From NCBI GenBank assembly GCA_947626615.1, contig CANQSW010000089.1, forward strand, positions 1-5,678: a stretch of 5,678 nucleotides of DNA, in the 5' to 3' direction. Position 1 is the stretch's first letter, and each line of letters opens with the position of its first letter. Below the pieces are notes generated by a model. The model saw only the letters and a list, made by a program, of their open reading frames with translations, had not been told where the DNA came from and searched no databases. The stretch is from an uncultured Peptococcaceae bacterium (GTDB taxonomy: Bacteria; Bacillota; Dehalobacteriia; UBA4068; UBA4997). Shown here in pieces: positions 1 through 5,309 of the stretch. The position numbers were made by a program, and so were the translations under genes.

Positions 1-1
1 G

Positions 2-415
2 CTGGAGCTGTGGGTGTTCAAAAGCAGCGGGCCGGCCGGGCCGGCCAAAAAAACGGCCAGACCGGCGCCGCAGGCGCAGAGCGAGGCCGTCAAAGAGGTC
101 TACGCGCTGTTTGAGGCGGAATTTGCCCGCCCGCTTTCCCCGCTGGAGCTGCAAAAGCTGAACGCCTGGCTGGTCACTGACGGCTGGCAGCCCGCCATGC
201 TGCGCGAGGCGGCGCGGCGCGCCGTTTTGCACGGGGCGCTGAGTTTGGCGTACATAGATAAGATACTGCTGCGCTGGCGGCGCGAGGGTATTACTTCGCC
301 GGAGCAGCTTACCGGCGAGGCGGCAGAGGTCGCGGCCAAGACCAAAACCAAACGCGGCCGCAAAACGGCCGAACCCAGCTTCGACAGCGAAGCGGATTAC
401 AGCAAATTTTTCTAA
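2..415 (+). CDS. DnaD/DnaB_2-domain replication protein, C-terminal part (5' end outside window)
   Basis: The frame is open from base 2 to the TAA at 413-415, so the true start lies upstream. The GTG at 14 has no ribosome binding site and is unlikely to be the start. After a Gly/Ala/Pro/Lys-rich linker (about 20-80), the protein becomes a helical DnaD C-terminal domain: SEAVKEVYALFEAEF, then LSPLELQKLNAWL, and the family's signature aromatic motif YIDKILLRW (bases 251-277) followed by REGITSPEQL. In Bacillota this domain binds DNA and takes part in primosome assembly during replication initiation and restart. The normal N-terminal winged-helix domain would be in the missing part. The tail is basic (KTKTKRGRK) and ends SKFF. 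The next gene, 35 bases downstream, is a helicase loader, the usual partner. It could be a DnaD or a DnaB-type relative; the C-terminal part alone cannot decide. Confidence 0.85.
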   Translation: MELWVFKSSGPAGPAKKTARPAPQAQSEAVKEVYALFEAEFARPLSPLELQKLNAWLVTDGWQPAMLREAARRAVLHGALSLAYIDKILLRWRREGITSPEQLTGEAAEVAAKTKTKRGRKTAEPSFDSEADYSKFF

Positions 416-450
416 TATCGCAACAACAGCGCGGCGAGGAGGCCGGATAA

Positions 451-1232
451 ATGCGGGAGCTTGACGATATCATCACGGCGAAGAATATCGACGCGGCGGC
501 GGGGGAGGCTGCCGCCACGGCGGCGGAAGGCTGCCCCTATTGCGGGGGCAGCGGCTTCGTGCTGCAGGCGGACGGCACGGCCAAACGCTGCGTCTGCTAC
601 GCCGAGCAGCGGCTGCTGGAAGCGCAGCGGCGGGCCGGGCTGCAGCCGATGCTGCGCCGCATGACGTTCGCCAGCTTCGAGCTGGCCTGCTACGCGCCGG
701 GTCTGCAAGCGCCGGGCGGGCGCGGCCAATCGTATTATGAACTGGCCCGCGCGGCTCTAGAAAAGACAAAATCGCTCTGCCGGGCCGTCTGCCGGGGCGA
801 GCGGCCGCGCGGTCTGCTGCTGTTCGGGCAGGTGGGCAGCGGCAAAACGCATCTGGCGGCGGCGGCGGCCAACGCGCTTTTGGGGCGCGGGCACGACGTT
901 TGCTTTCTGGTCGTGCCGGATTTTCTGGCAGCTTTGGCACGGCGGAGGACACAGGGCAGGAGCTGCTGCGCCGGGCCAAACGGGCCGAAGTGCTGGTGCT
1001 GGACGATCTGGGCACGCATAATCTGACCGATTGGACGCGGAGCGTGCTGTTCGGCCTGCTGAATTTCCGCGTGAACGAGGGGCTGACCACGCTGGCCACC
1101 AGCAATCTGGACGAAGCGGCTCTGCGGGAGGCGCTGGGCGTGCGTTCGCTCTCCCGGCTGCTGGCTCTCTGCGAACCCTGCTATCTGCCCTGCGACCGCG
1201 ACCTGCGCCTGCGCGGGCTGGAGAAACAGTAA
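451..1232 (+). pseudogene. DnaC/DnaI-type helicase loader ATPase, broken by a frameshift near 925-935
   Basis: Start ATG 451 is preceded by GAGGAGG (436-442). The first frame encodes an N-terminal zinc-finger-like segment (C28, C31, C47, C49: CPYCGGSG... CVC), the AGLQPMLRRMTFASF helix region typical of Bacillota loaders, and Walker A GQVGSGKT (residues 126-133) through VPDFLA. That frame then turns to nonsense and stops at TGA 1024-1026. From about base 930 the frame one base back carries the rest of the same protein: SFGTAEDTGQELLRRAKRAE, Walker B VLVLDDLG (990-1013), sensor-1-like LATSNLD (1092-1112), the conserved SRLL (1152-1163) and TAA 1230-1232. Loaders of this family place the replicative helicase on DNA using ATP. 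Net change is a loss of 1 base (or 4, 7, 10); family spacing between VPD and the next Phe suggests some residues are missing. Both halves look otherwise intact, so the lesion is recent or a sequence error. As it stands, the product would lack Walker B and be non-functional. Confidence 0.85.
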
Positions 1233-1918
1233 TGCTGCTGATCTTCGACCTGGACGATACGCTGATCTATACGCACCGCGTTTTTATGCGGCTGACCGAC
1301 GAGTTTCTGGCGCGTATGGCGGCGTTTGGCTTCGACGACGGCGAGGTCTACGCGACGATGGACAAGATCGACCGCGGCATCGTGACGGCGGCGGACGCTT
1401 ACGTGCCCTGGGCCTTTCCCACGGCTATGCGGCGGACTTATCGGCTCTATTGCCAAAAATACGGCGTTCCTTATGACGCGGCGGCGGCGGACGGGCTGGA
1501 GCGGCTCGGCAACGGCTTCCGCGAGGCGGCATATCAGCTGCTGCCGGGCGCCAAAGCCCTGCTGGAGCAGCTTTCGGCGGCGGGGCATAAGCTGGCTCTG
1601 CTGACGCAGGGCGACTACGAAGTGCAATATTACAAGATACGCCAGCACGATCTGGCGCGCTATTTTGCCGCCGTCAAGGTCGTCGCGAAAAAGACCCCGG
1701 CGGTATATAATGAACTGATGCGCGAATACGGTTTTGCCCCGGCGGACACCGCGGTGATCGGCAACAGCCTGAAAAGCGAGATAGCCCCGGCGTTGGCCGT
1801 GGGGGCCAGACCGATACTGGTGACGGCGGCGGAAAGCTGGAGCTTTGAGGAAACGCCGGTGGCGGGCGGCTACGCTGTGGCCCAAACGCTCGCCGAGGTG
1901 GCGGAGCTTTTGCGCTGA
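1232..1918 (+). CDS. HAD-superfamily hydrolase (phosphatase-like)
   Basis: This is a 228-residue protein. Motif I is at the very N-terminus (MLLIFDLDDT: nucleophile D6, acid/base D8), which fixes the start at ATG 1232. The frame is open further upstream, but that stretch overlies the conserved second half of the helicase loader. GGAGA (1220-1224) is the ribosome binding site, and the start overlaps the preceding stop as TAATG, suggesting translational coupling. Residues about 12-95 form the helical cap region. Motif II is LLTQGD (T125), motif III is KK (153-154), and motif IV is VIGNSLKSEI (176-184), in which the usual Asp is replaced by Asn178 with an acidic E183 later, a variant seen in some HAD phosphatases. 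It is probably a cytosolic Mg-dependent phosphohydrolase acting on a small phosphorylated metabolite. The substrate cannot be told from sequence. Confidence 0.9.
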   Translation: MLLIFDLDDTLIYTHRVFMRLTDEFLARMAAFGFDDGEVYATMDKIDRGIVTAADAYVPWAFPTAMRRTYRLYCQKYGVPYDAAAADGLERLGNGFREAAYQLLPGAKALLEQLSAAGHKLALLTQGDYEVQYYKIRQHDLARYFAAVKVVAKKTPAVYNELMREYGFAPADTAVIGNSLKSEIAPALAVGARPILVTAAESWSFEETPVAGGYAVAQTLAEVAELLR

Positions 1919-1934
1919 CCAAGAGGAGAAGCTG

Positions 1935-2777
1935 ATGACGGAAACGCTTAACACGAACGAAAGGCGGCCGCTGAAAGCGGCGCTGCTGCAATTTGATATC
2001 CGGCCGGGCGAGACGGCGCATAACGAAAACGTGGCGGCCCGGCTGATCGCCAAAAGCGCGGAACTGGGGGCGGAGCTGGTCGTGCTGCCGGAGCTTTGGA
2101 ACGTCGGCTACGATCTGCCGCACCTGGCGGAGCTGGCGCAGGACGCGCGCGGCACTTCCTGCCGGCTGTTGGCGCGGCTGGCGCGGGAATACGGCCTTTA
2201 TATCTTCGGCGGCACGTTCGCCGAAAAGCGGGGCGGCCGCTATTACAACACCGCCCCGGTGTTCAACGACCGCGGCGAACTCATCTACAAATACCGCAAG
2301 CTGCACCTCTTCCCCAAGGGGCTGGAGGAGGAAAAATACTTCACGCCCGGCGACGAATGGGGCCTGGTGGATACGCCCTGGGGGCGCTTCGGGCTGGCCG
2401 TCTGCTACGACCTGCGCTTTCCGGCCGCCATACAAAATCTGGCGCTGCGCGGCGCGGAAACTATCGTGATACCGGCCCAGTGGCCGAAGGTGCGCATAGA
2501 GCATTGGTGCCTGCTGGCGCAGGCACGGGCGATAGATAACCAGCTGTTCGTGCTGGCCTGCAACCGCACCGGCCGCGACGCCAGCGGCAAATATCCCGGC
2601 TGCTCGATCGCCGTCGACCCTTTGGGCAGCGTGCTGGCCGGGGGCATGACGGCGACCGAGCCGGGCGTGCTGCTGGCCGAGCTCGATTACAGCGGGCTGG
2701 ATAAGCTGCGCGCCGCTATACCGGTCTACCGCGACCGCCGGCGTATCCTGGACGAGATCGACGACGGGCAGCTGTAA
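1935..2777 (+). CDS. Carbon-nitrogen hydrolase (nitrilase superfamily, omega-amidase/MtnU-like)
   Basis: This is a 280-residue protein. ATG 1935 was chosen because AAGAGGAG lies just upstream (1921-1928) and because homology begins soon after (LKAALLQFDI). An in-frame extension to 1845 would overlap the HAD gene and is not supported. The catalytic triad of the superfamily is complete: Glu53 in LPELWNVGYD, Lys122 in YKYRKLHLF, and Cys157 in GLAVCYDLRFP. The second conserved Glu is in GLEEEKYFTPG (about 131-138). The stretch IPAQWPKVRIEHW with LLAQARAIDNQLFVLACNRTG (179-213) matches the YafV/MtnU/Nit2 omega-amidase branch, whose members hydrolyse 2-oxoglutaramate or 2-oxosuccinamate-type amides made by glutamine or asparagine transaminases, including in methionine salvage. 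No salvage genes are seen nearby, so the exact substrate is inferred only to class level. It is the last gene before the rimP promoter. Confidence 0.9.
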   Translation: MTETLNTNERRPLKAALLQFDIRPGETAHNENVAARLIAKSAELGAELVVLPELWNVGYDLPHLAELAQDARGTSCRLLARLAREYGLYIFGGTFAEKRGGRYYNTAPVFNDRGELIYKYRKLHLFPKGLEEEKYFTPGDEWGLVDTPWGRFGLAVCYDLRFPAAIQNLALRGAETIVIPAQWPKVRIEHWCLLAQARAIDNQLFVLACNRTGRDASGKYPGCSIAVDPLGSVLAGGMTATEPGVLLAELDYSGLDKLRAAIPVYRDRRRILDEIDDGQL

Positions 2778-2789
2778 CGCACGAATTTG

Positions 2790-2832
2790 GGCCGGGGGCT
2801 TGACAAATCGCCCTCGGCCTGTTATATTGTTG
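2790..2832 (+). terminator. GC-rich inverted repeat with T-rich tail; possible terminator of the upstream genes, enclosing the rimP -35 box
   Basis: Arms GGCCGGGGGC (2790-2799) and GCCCTCGGCC (2810-2819) pair over 10 bp with one G-U wobble. The 10-base loop begins with TTGACA. The following TGTTATATTGTT is T-rich but interrupted, giving a moderate intrinsic terminator 12 bases after the amidase stop codon. At DNA level the same repeat brackets the -35 box, so it could instead be an operator for a dimeric regulator. Pairing is seen directly; the function is inferred. Confidence 0.5.
2800..2828 (+). promoter_or_regulatory. Housekeeping sigma (sigma-A/sigma-70 type) promoter of the rimP-nusA-infB operon
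   Basis: A perfect -35 hexamer TTGACA (2800-2805) is separated by exactly 17 bases from TATATT (2823-2828), which also carries the extended -10 TG (2820-2821). Predicted transcription start is about 2833-2836, giving a leader of some 80 bases before rimP. This is the strongest promoter signal in the window and separates the upstream gene run from the conserved translation operon. Confidence 0.85.
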
Positions 2833-2852
2833 ATAGTAACTCGCCGTTTTTG

Positions 2853-2882
2853 TAGTATACCGCTAAGGTATGCTATTTTTTT
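2853..2882 (+). terminator. Intrinsic-terminator-like stem-loop in the rimP leader (possible attenuator)
   Basis: TAGTATACC (2853-2861) pairs with GGTATGCTA (2867-2875) over 9 bp, including one G-U pair, around the loop GCTAA. Seven T follow directly (2876-2882). It lies about 20 bases after the predicted transcription start and before any gene of the operon, so it would release an RNA of roughly 45-50 bases. The stem is AU-rich, so termination may be partial. No convincing competing antiterminator helix was found; the 5' segment ATAGTA (2833-2838) can pair with TGCTAT (2871-2876) only weakly. Confidence 0.6.
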
Positions 2883-2891
2883 ATGCTGGGC

Positions 2892-2905
2892 GGGGCGAAG
2901 GCCCC
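2892..2905 (+). other. Small GC hairpin directly before the rimP ribosome binding site
   Basis: GGGGC (2892-2896) pairs with GCCCC (2901-2905) around GAAG. The rimP ribosome binding site (AGAGGTGA, 2906-2913) begins at the next base and is left single-stranded. It may protect the 5' end of the message or help expose the site; the role is inferred. Confidence 0.45.
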
Positions 2906-2916
2906 AGAGGTGAAAT

Positions 2917-3384
2917 ATGGCAAACGATATCGAACGCCGCGTGTTTGCGCTGGCCGAGCCGCTCTGCGCGGCGGCGGGGGCCGAACTGGTGGCGGTGGAA
3001 TGGGGCAAGGCCGGCCCGGGCTGGCGGCTGGCCCTTTATATAGACTGCGAGGGCGGCGTGGGGCACGAGCTTTGCGCCAAAGTCAGCGAGGCCGTCTCCG
3101 ACGCTCTGGACGCGGTGGATATCATCGGCCCTTCCTATAATTTGGAGGTGAGCTCGCCCGGGCTGGAGCGCCCGCTGCTGAAGACGGCGGATTTTCAGCG
3201 TTTTGCCGGCAGCCTGGCCGCGGTTAAGCTGTTTGCGGCCAAAGATGGCCAAAAGGAATTTTGCGGCGAGCTTTTGGGCTATTCCGCCGCAGAGGGCGTG
3301 CTGCTCTGCGAGGAAAAGACCGGCAAGCGGCTGGCTTTTGCGCCGGAGGAGATCGCCGGGGCGCATTTGGTGTTCAGATTTTAG
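2917..3384 (+). CDS. rimP: Ribosome maturation factor RimP
   Basis: This is a 155-residue protein, normal for the family. ATG 2917 follows AGAGGTGA. RimP binds free 30S subunits and is needed for late 16S rRNA/30S maturation. The N-terminal alpha/beta domain (about 1-85) includes LALYIDCEGGVGHELCAKVSEAVSDALD, and the hallmark YNLEVSSPGLERPL is at residues 74-87. The C-terminal Sm-like beta domain (about 90-155) ends IAGAHLVFRF, equivalent to the usual arLvfef ending. It is the first gene of the operon and directly follows the promoter and leader hairpins. The neighbour nusA starts 45 bases downstream, in the arrangement conserved across bacteria. Confidence 0.98.
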   Translation: MANDIERRVFALAEPLCAAAGAELVAVEWGKAGPGWRLALYIDCEGGVGHELCAKVSEAVSDALDAVDIIGPSYNLEVSSPGLERPLLKTADFQRFAGSLAAVKLFAAKDGQKEFCGELLGYSAAEGVLLCEEKTGKRLAFAPEEIAGAHLVFRF

Positions 3385-3429
3385 AAGCTGTTGGTTCGAT
3401 ATATTTTAGACTGGTTATGAGGTGAAGAA

Positions 3430-4527
3430 ATGGCTGAATTCATCAACAAGGATTTTATTGAAGCGCTGGAGGAGCTGGAGACGACCAAGGGCATCAAAAT
3501 GGACGTGCTGCTGGAGGCGCTGAACGACGCGCTGGTGATCGCGTACAAGCGGAATTACGGCTCGTCGCAGAACGTGCGTGTGGAGATCAACCGCGATACC
3601 GGCGATATCCACGTTTATTACCGCAAGGAAGTCGTGGAGAACGTGGAAAACGACAAGATCGAAATGTCGCTGGAGGAAGCCCGCCAATACGACCCGGAAT
3701 TTGAGGTGGGCGATATGTTTGAATCCGAGGTGACGCCGCGTTCCTTCGGGCGTATCGCCGCGCAGGCCGCCAAGCAGCTGCTGGTGCAGCGCATACACGA
3801 GGCCGAGCGCAACGTCATCTACGACGCCTACGCCAAGGCGGAAGGCGAGATCGTGCGCGGCAGCATCGTGCGTATCGAGGGCAAAAACGTGATCGTCGAT
3901 ATCGGCAAGACCGAGGCCGTGCTGGCCGCCACCGAGCAGATCCCCGGCGAGCGCTACGTGGTGGGCGAGCCGCTCCGCGTTTACGTCGAGACGGTGCAGC
4001 GCGGCACGCGCGGCCCGCGTATCATCATCAGCCGCACGCGCTCCGGCTTCCTTAGCCGCCTGCTGGAGCAGGAAGTGCCGGAAATATACGACGGTATCGT
4101 GGAGATAAAAGCCGTGGTGCGCGATCCGGGCAGCCGGGCCAAGGTGGCCGTTTTCAGCCATGATCCGGACGTCGACCCGGTGGGCGCGTGCGTGGGCGCG
4201 CGGGGTATGCGCGTGCAGAGCATCGTGGAGGAGCTTTCCGGCGAAAAGCTGGAGATCGTGGAATGGTCGGAGGATCTGGCGACGTTCATCAGCAACGCCA
4301 TCAGCCCGGCCAAGGCCCTGCAGGTGACGGTGGACGAAGCCAACCGCTTCGCCAGCGTGCTGGTGGCGGATAACCAGCTTTCTCTGGCTATCGGCCGCCG
4401 GGGGCAGAACGCGCGTCTGGCCGTGCGGCTCACGGCCTGCAAGATCGACATCAAGAGCGAATCGCAGCAGCTGGCCATGGCCGCCGCGCAGGACGAGGAT
4501 ATCTTTGCCCCGGAGGCGGAAGAATAA
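3430..4527 (+). CDS. nusA: Transcription termination/antitermination factor NusA
   Basis: This is a 365-residue protein. ATG 3430 is preceded by AGGTGA (3420-3425). NusA rides on RNA polymerase, promotes pausing and intrinsic termination, and takes part in antitermination of rRNA operons. Domains in order: N-terminal RNA-polymerase-binding domain (about 1-125, with KGIKMDVLLEALNDALVIAYKR condensed near residues 20-41), S1 domain (about 137-200, GEIVRGSIVRIEGKNVIVDIG), KH1 (about 230-280, with GARG 256-259), and KH2 (about 285-345, with GRRG 322-325). The SRTRSGFLSRLLEQEVPEI linker (201-219) is typical. It ends in a short acidic tail (DEDIFAPEAEE) and lacks the two C-terminal acidic repeats of enterobacterial NusA, as is usual in Bacillota. 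NusA itself could act on the terminator-like hairpin in the operon leader, a natural feedback point, but this is inference. Confidence 0.99.
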   Translation: MAEFINKDFIEALEELETTKGIKMDVLLEALNDALVIAYKRNYGSSQNVRVEINRDTGDIHVYYRKEVVENVENDKIEMSLEEARQYDPEFEVGDMFESEVTPRSFGRIAAQAAKQLLVQRIHEAERNVIYDAYAKAEGEIVRGSIVRIEGKNVIVDIGKTEAVLAATEQIPGERYVVGEPLRVYVETVQRGTRGPRIIISRTRSGFLSRLLEQEVPEIYDGIVEIKAVVRDPGSRAKVAVFSHDPDVDPVGACVGARGMRVQSIVEELSGEKLEIVEWSEDLATFISNAISPAKALQVTVDEANRFASVLVADNQLSLAIGRRGQNARLAVRLTACKIDIKSESQQLAMAAAQDEDIFAPEAEE

Positions 4528-4576
4528 GCCCTTCCGGGAAAATTTCGGTATATATGCCGGAGCTTGAGGTGAAGCT

Positions 4577-4849
4577 ATGGCTGAAAAGGCAAAATTACAG
4601 CGCACCTGTCTGGCCTGCCGCACCGAGCACGATAAGCGCGAGCTTATCCGCGTCGTTCGCACGCCGGCGGGCGAGATCAGGCTGGACGATACGGGCAGAA
4701 TGCCCGGGCGGGGGGCTTATCTGTGCAAACAGCCGGAGTGTCTGCGGCGGGCGCTGAAAACGCGCGCGCTGGAGCGGGCGCTGAAGCGCCCCATAAGCGA
4801 GGAGATCAAAAATGAACTGCTGCAAAGGTACGCCGCGCCAAACGAATGA
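4577..4849 (+). CDS. rnpM: YlxR family protein, RNase P modulator RnpM
   Basis: This is a 90-residue protein, typical length. ATG 4577 follows GAGGTGA (4566-4572). Signature motifs are RTCLACR (9-15) near the N-terminus and GRMPGRGAYLC (40-50), followed by C55 and a basic helix CLRRALKTRALERALK. The four cysteines (11, 14, 50, 55) could hold a metal. YlxR proteins are small nucleic-acid-binding proteins of the nusA-infB operon; the Bacillus subtilis member was shown to bind RNase P RNA and modulate its activity, hence RnpM. The basic surface implied by the many Arg/Lys fits RNA binding. The 3' end overlaps the start assigned to the next gene. Confidence 0.95.
   Translation: MAEKAKLQRTCLACRTEHDKRELIRVVRTPAGEIRLDDTGRMPGRGAYLCKQPECLRRALKTRALERALKRPISEEIKNELLQRYAAPNE
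4799..4805 (+). promoter_or_regulatory. Ribosome binding site for ylxQ, inside the rnpM coding region
   Basis: GAGGAGA stands 6 bases before ATG 4812 and supports that start. It lies within rnpM, so translation of the two genes is probably linked. A competing site, TGAGG (4847-4851), precedes TTG 4857. Confidence 0.6.
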
Positions 4850-5225
4850 GGCGCTTTTGCTGCCAAAGGCCGAAAGAGGCGTTTACACGCTGCTGGGCCT
4901 GGCGCAAAAGGCGGGCAGATTGGCTGCCGGAGCCGACGCGGCCACGCTGGCCGCGGCCAGAGGCGAAGCCCGGCTGCTGCTGCTGGCGGCGGACTTAAGC
5001 GAAAGAACGCGGCAGCGGCTGCTGCTGAACTGGCAGGAGCTGCCGGGGGCAAAAAACGCGCCCATCTGGAGCTTCGGGGCCAAAGAAGCGCTGGGGCAGG
5101 CGGCGGGCCGCCGTCCCTGCGGCGTCTGGGCGTTCACGGATACGAATTTTGCGAGCGGGCTGGCCGCCAAGCTGGCCGCGCTTCAGCAGGGCGGGCTGGC
5201 CGAGCTGATCCGGCCCGGCCGTTAA
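4812..5225 (+). CDS. ylxQ: L7Ae/L30e/S12e-family RNA-binding protein YlxQ
   Basis: The protein has 137 residues from ATG 4812, which has a strong GAGGAGA site but overlaps rnpM by 38 bases. The family is usually about 100 residues, and its conserved part begins only at VYTLLGLAQKAGRLAAG (24-40). TTG 4857, just after the rnpM stop and behind TGAGG, is therefore a real alternative (122 residues). Further family features are ARLLLLAADLSERT (53-66), matching the usual LVLLAeDASENT, and an ALGQAAGRRPCGVWAFTD stretch (93-110) followed by NFASGLAAKL. L7Ae-like folds bind kink-turn RNA; the YlxQ role is not well defined, but its constant place between rnpM and infB suggests RNA or ribosome work. It is Ala/Leu-rich, in line with local base composition. 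Confidence 0.92.
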   Translation: MNCCKGTPRQTNEALLLPKAERGVYTLLGLAQKAGRLAAGADAATLAAARGEARLLLLAADLSERTRQRLLLNWQELPGAKNAPIWSFGAKEALGQAAGRRPCGVWAFTDTNFASGLAAKLAALQQGGLAELIRPGR

Positions 5226-5248
5226 AACAGCTTAAAATAATATAAATA

Positions 5249-5272
5249 TATAAGGTCGGCTATAAGGTCGGC
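5249..5272 (+). repeat. Perfect tandem duplication of a 12-bp unit
   Basis: TATAAGGTCGGC occurs twice head to tail (5249-5260, 5261-5272) with no mismatch. It sits in the infB leader between the AT-rich block and the GC hairpin. It may be a simple replication-slippage duplication; a role as a repeated RNA- or protein-binding site cannot be excluded. Confidence 0.9.
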
Positions 5273-5286
5273 GGGGCTTTGCCCCG
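5272..5286 (+). other. GC hairpin upstream of infB
   Basis: CGGGGC (5272-5277) pairs with GCCCCG (5281-5286) around a TTT loop. What follows (ATTGGTTAAAGGAG) is not a T run, so it is not an intrinsic terminator. The stem ends seven bases before the infB ribosome binding site and could serve mRNA processing or stability. Confidence 0.55.
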
Positions 5287-5293
5287 ATTGGTT

Positions 5294-5300
5294 AAAGGAG
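5294..5300 (+). promoter_or_regulatory. infB: Ribosome binding site deciding the TTG start of infB
   Basis: AAAGGAG stands 9 bases before TTG 5310. A second in-frame TTG at 5301 touches the site and is too close to be used. No ATG or GTG is available at this position, and the IF-2 N-terminal consensus (M-G-K-I-.-.-.-E-L-A) begins at 5310. Confidence 0.85.
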
Positions 5301-5309
5301 TTGTTTGGA

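Larger units (their letters stand above)
5226..5309 (+). promoter_or_regulatory. AT-rich infB leader, possible weak internal promoter
   Basis: These 84 bases between ylxQ and infB begin with a strikingly AT-rich block (about 5222-5253, including AAAATAATATAAATATATAA) in an otherwise GC-rich window. Several -10-like hexamers are present (TATAAA 5241-5246, TATATA 5247-5252), but no good -35 stands at the right distance; TTAAAA (5222-5227) lies 19 bases from TATATA. It may be a weak promoter, or an unstructured ribosome standby or RNase-cleavage region. A tandem duplication and a GC hairpin follow. Confidence 0.35.

Noticed and set aside
856..870. GCG trinucleotide run after Walker A as a microsatellite or frameshift source
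   Set aside because: Only four pure units, encoding the Ala-rich helix common after this P-loop. The frame stays correct through it, and the break is about 60 bases later.
915..940. Programmed -1 ribosomal frameshifting to rescue the helicase loader
   Set aside because: The needed shift is -1, but no X-XXY-YYZ slippery heptamer is found in frame around the junction (GAT TTT CTG GCA GCT TTG), and loaders of this family are not known to use recoding. Mutation or sequence error is simpler.
473..1105. Minus-strand open frame across the helicase loader
   Set aside because: It is Arg/Pro/Ala-rich antisense translation of a recognisable gene, with no motif or ribosome binding site support.
1031..1231. 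N-terminal extension of the HAD protein upstream of ATG 1232
   Set aside because: It overlaps the conserved second half of the loader in another frame, and the HAD catalytic motif belongs at the N-terminus, as it does from ATG 1232.
1845..1934. N-terminal extension of the amidase upstream of ATG 1935
   Set aside because: It overlaps the HAD 3' end, gives a basic nonsense peptide, and ATG 1935 has a strong ribosome binding site.
1674..3008. Long open frame on the minus strand (444 codons)
   Set aside because: It lies antisense to the amidase, the promoter region and the start of rimP, and has low-complexity Arg/Pro/Gln-rich translation without a recognisable domain. It is a by-product of GC-rich third positions.
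3385..3429. Gap between rimP and nusA as a regulatory site
   Set aside because: It is AT-rich, but no stem, terminator or promoter pair was found apart from the nusA ribosome binding site.
3415..4662. Long open frame on the minus strand (415 codons) opposite nusA
   Set aside because: It is fully antisense to a highly conserved gene, and the translation is His/Leu/Arg-rich and unlike any family. It is a codon-bias shadow.
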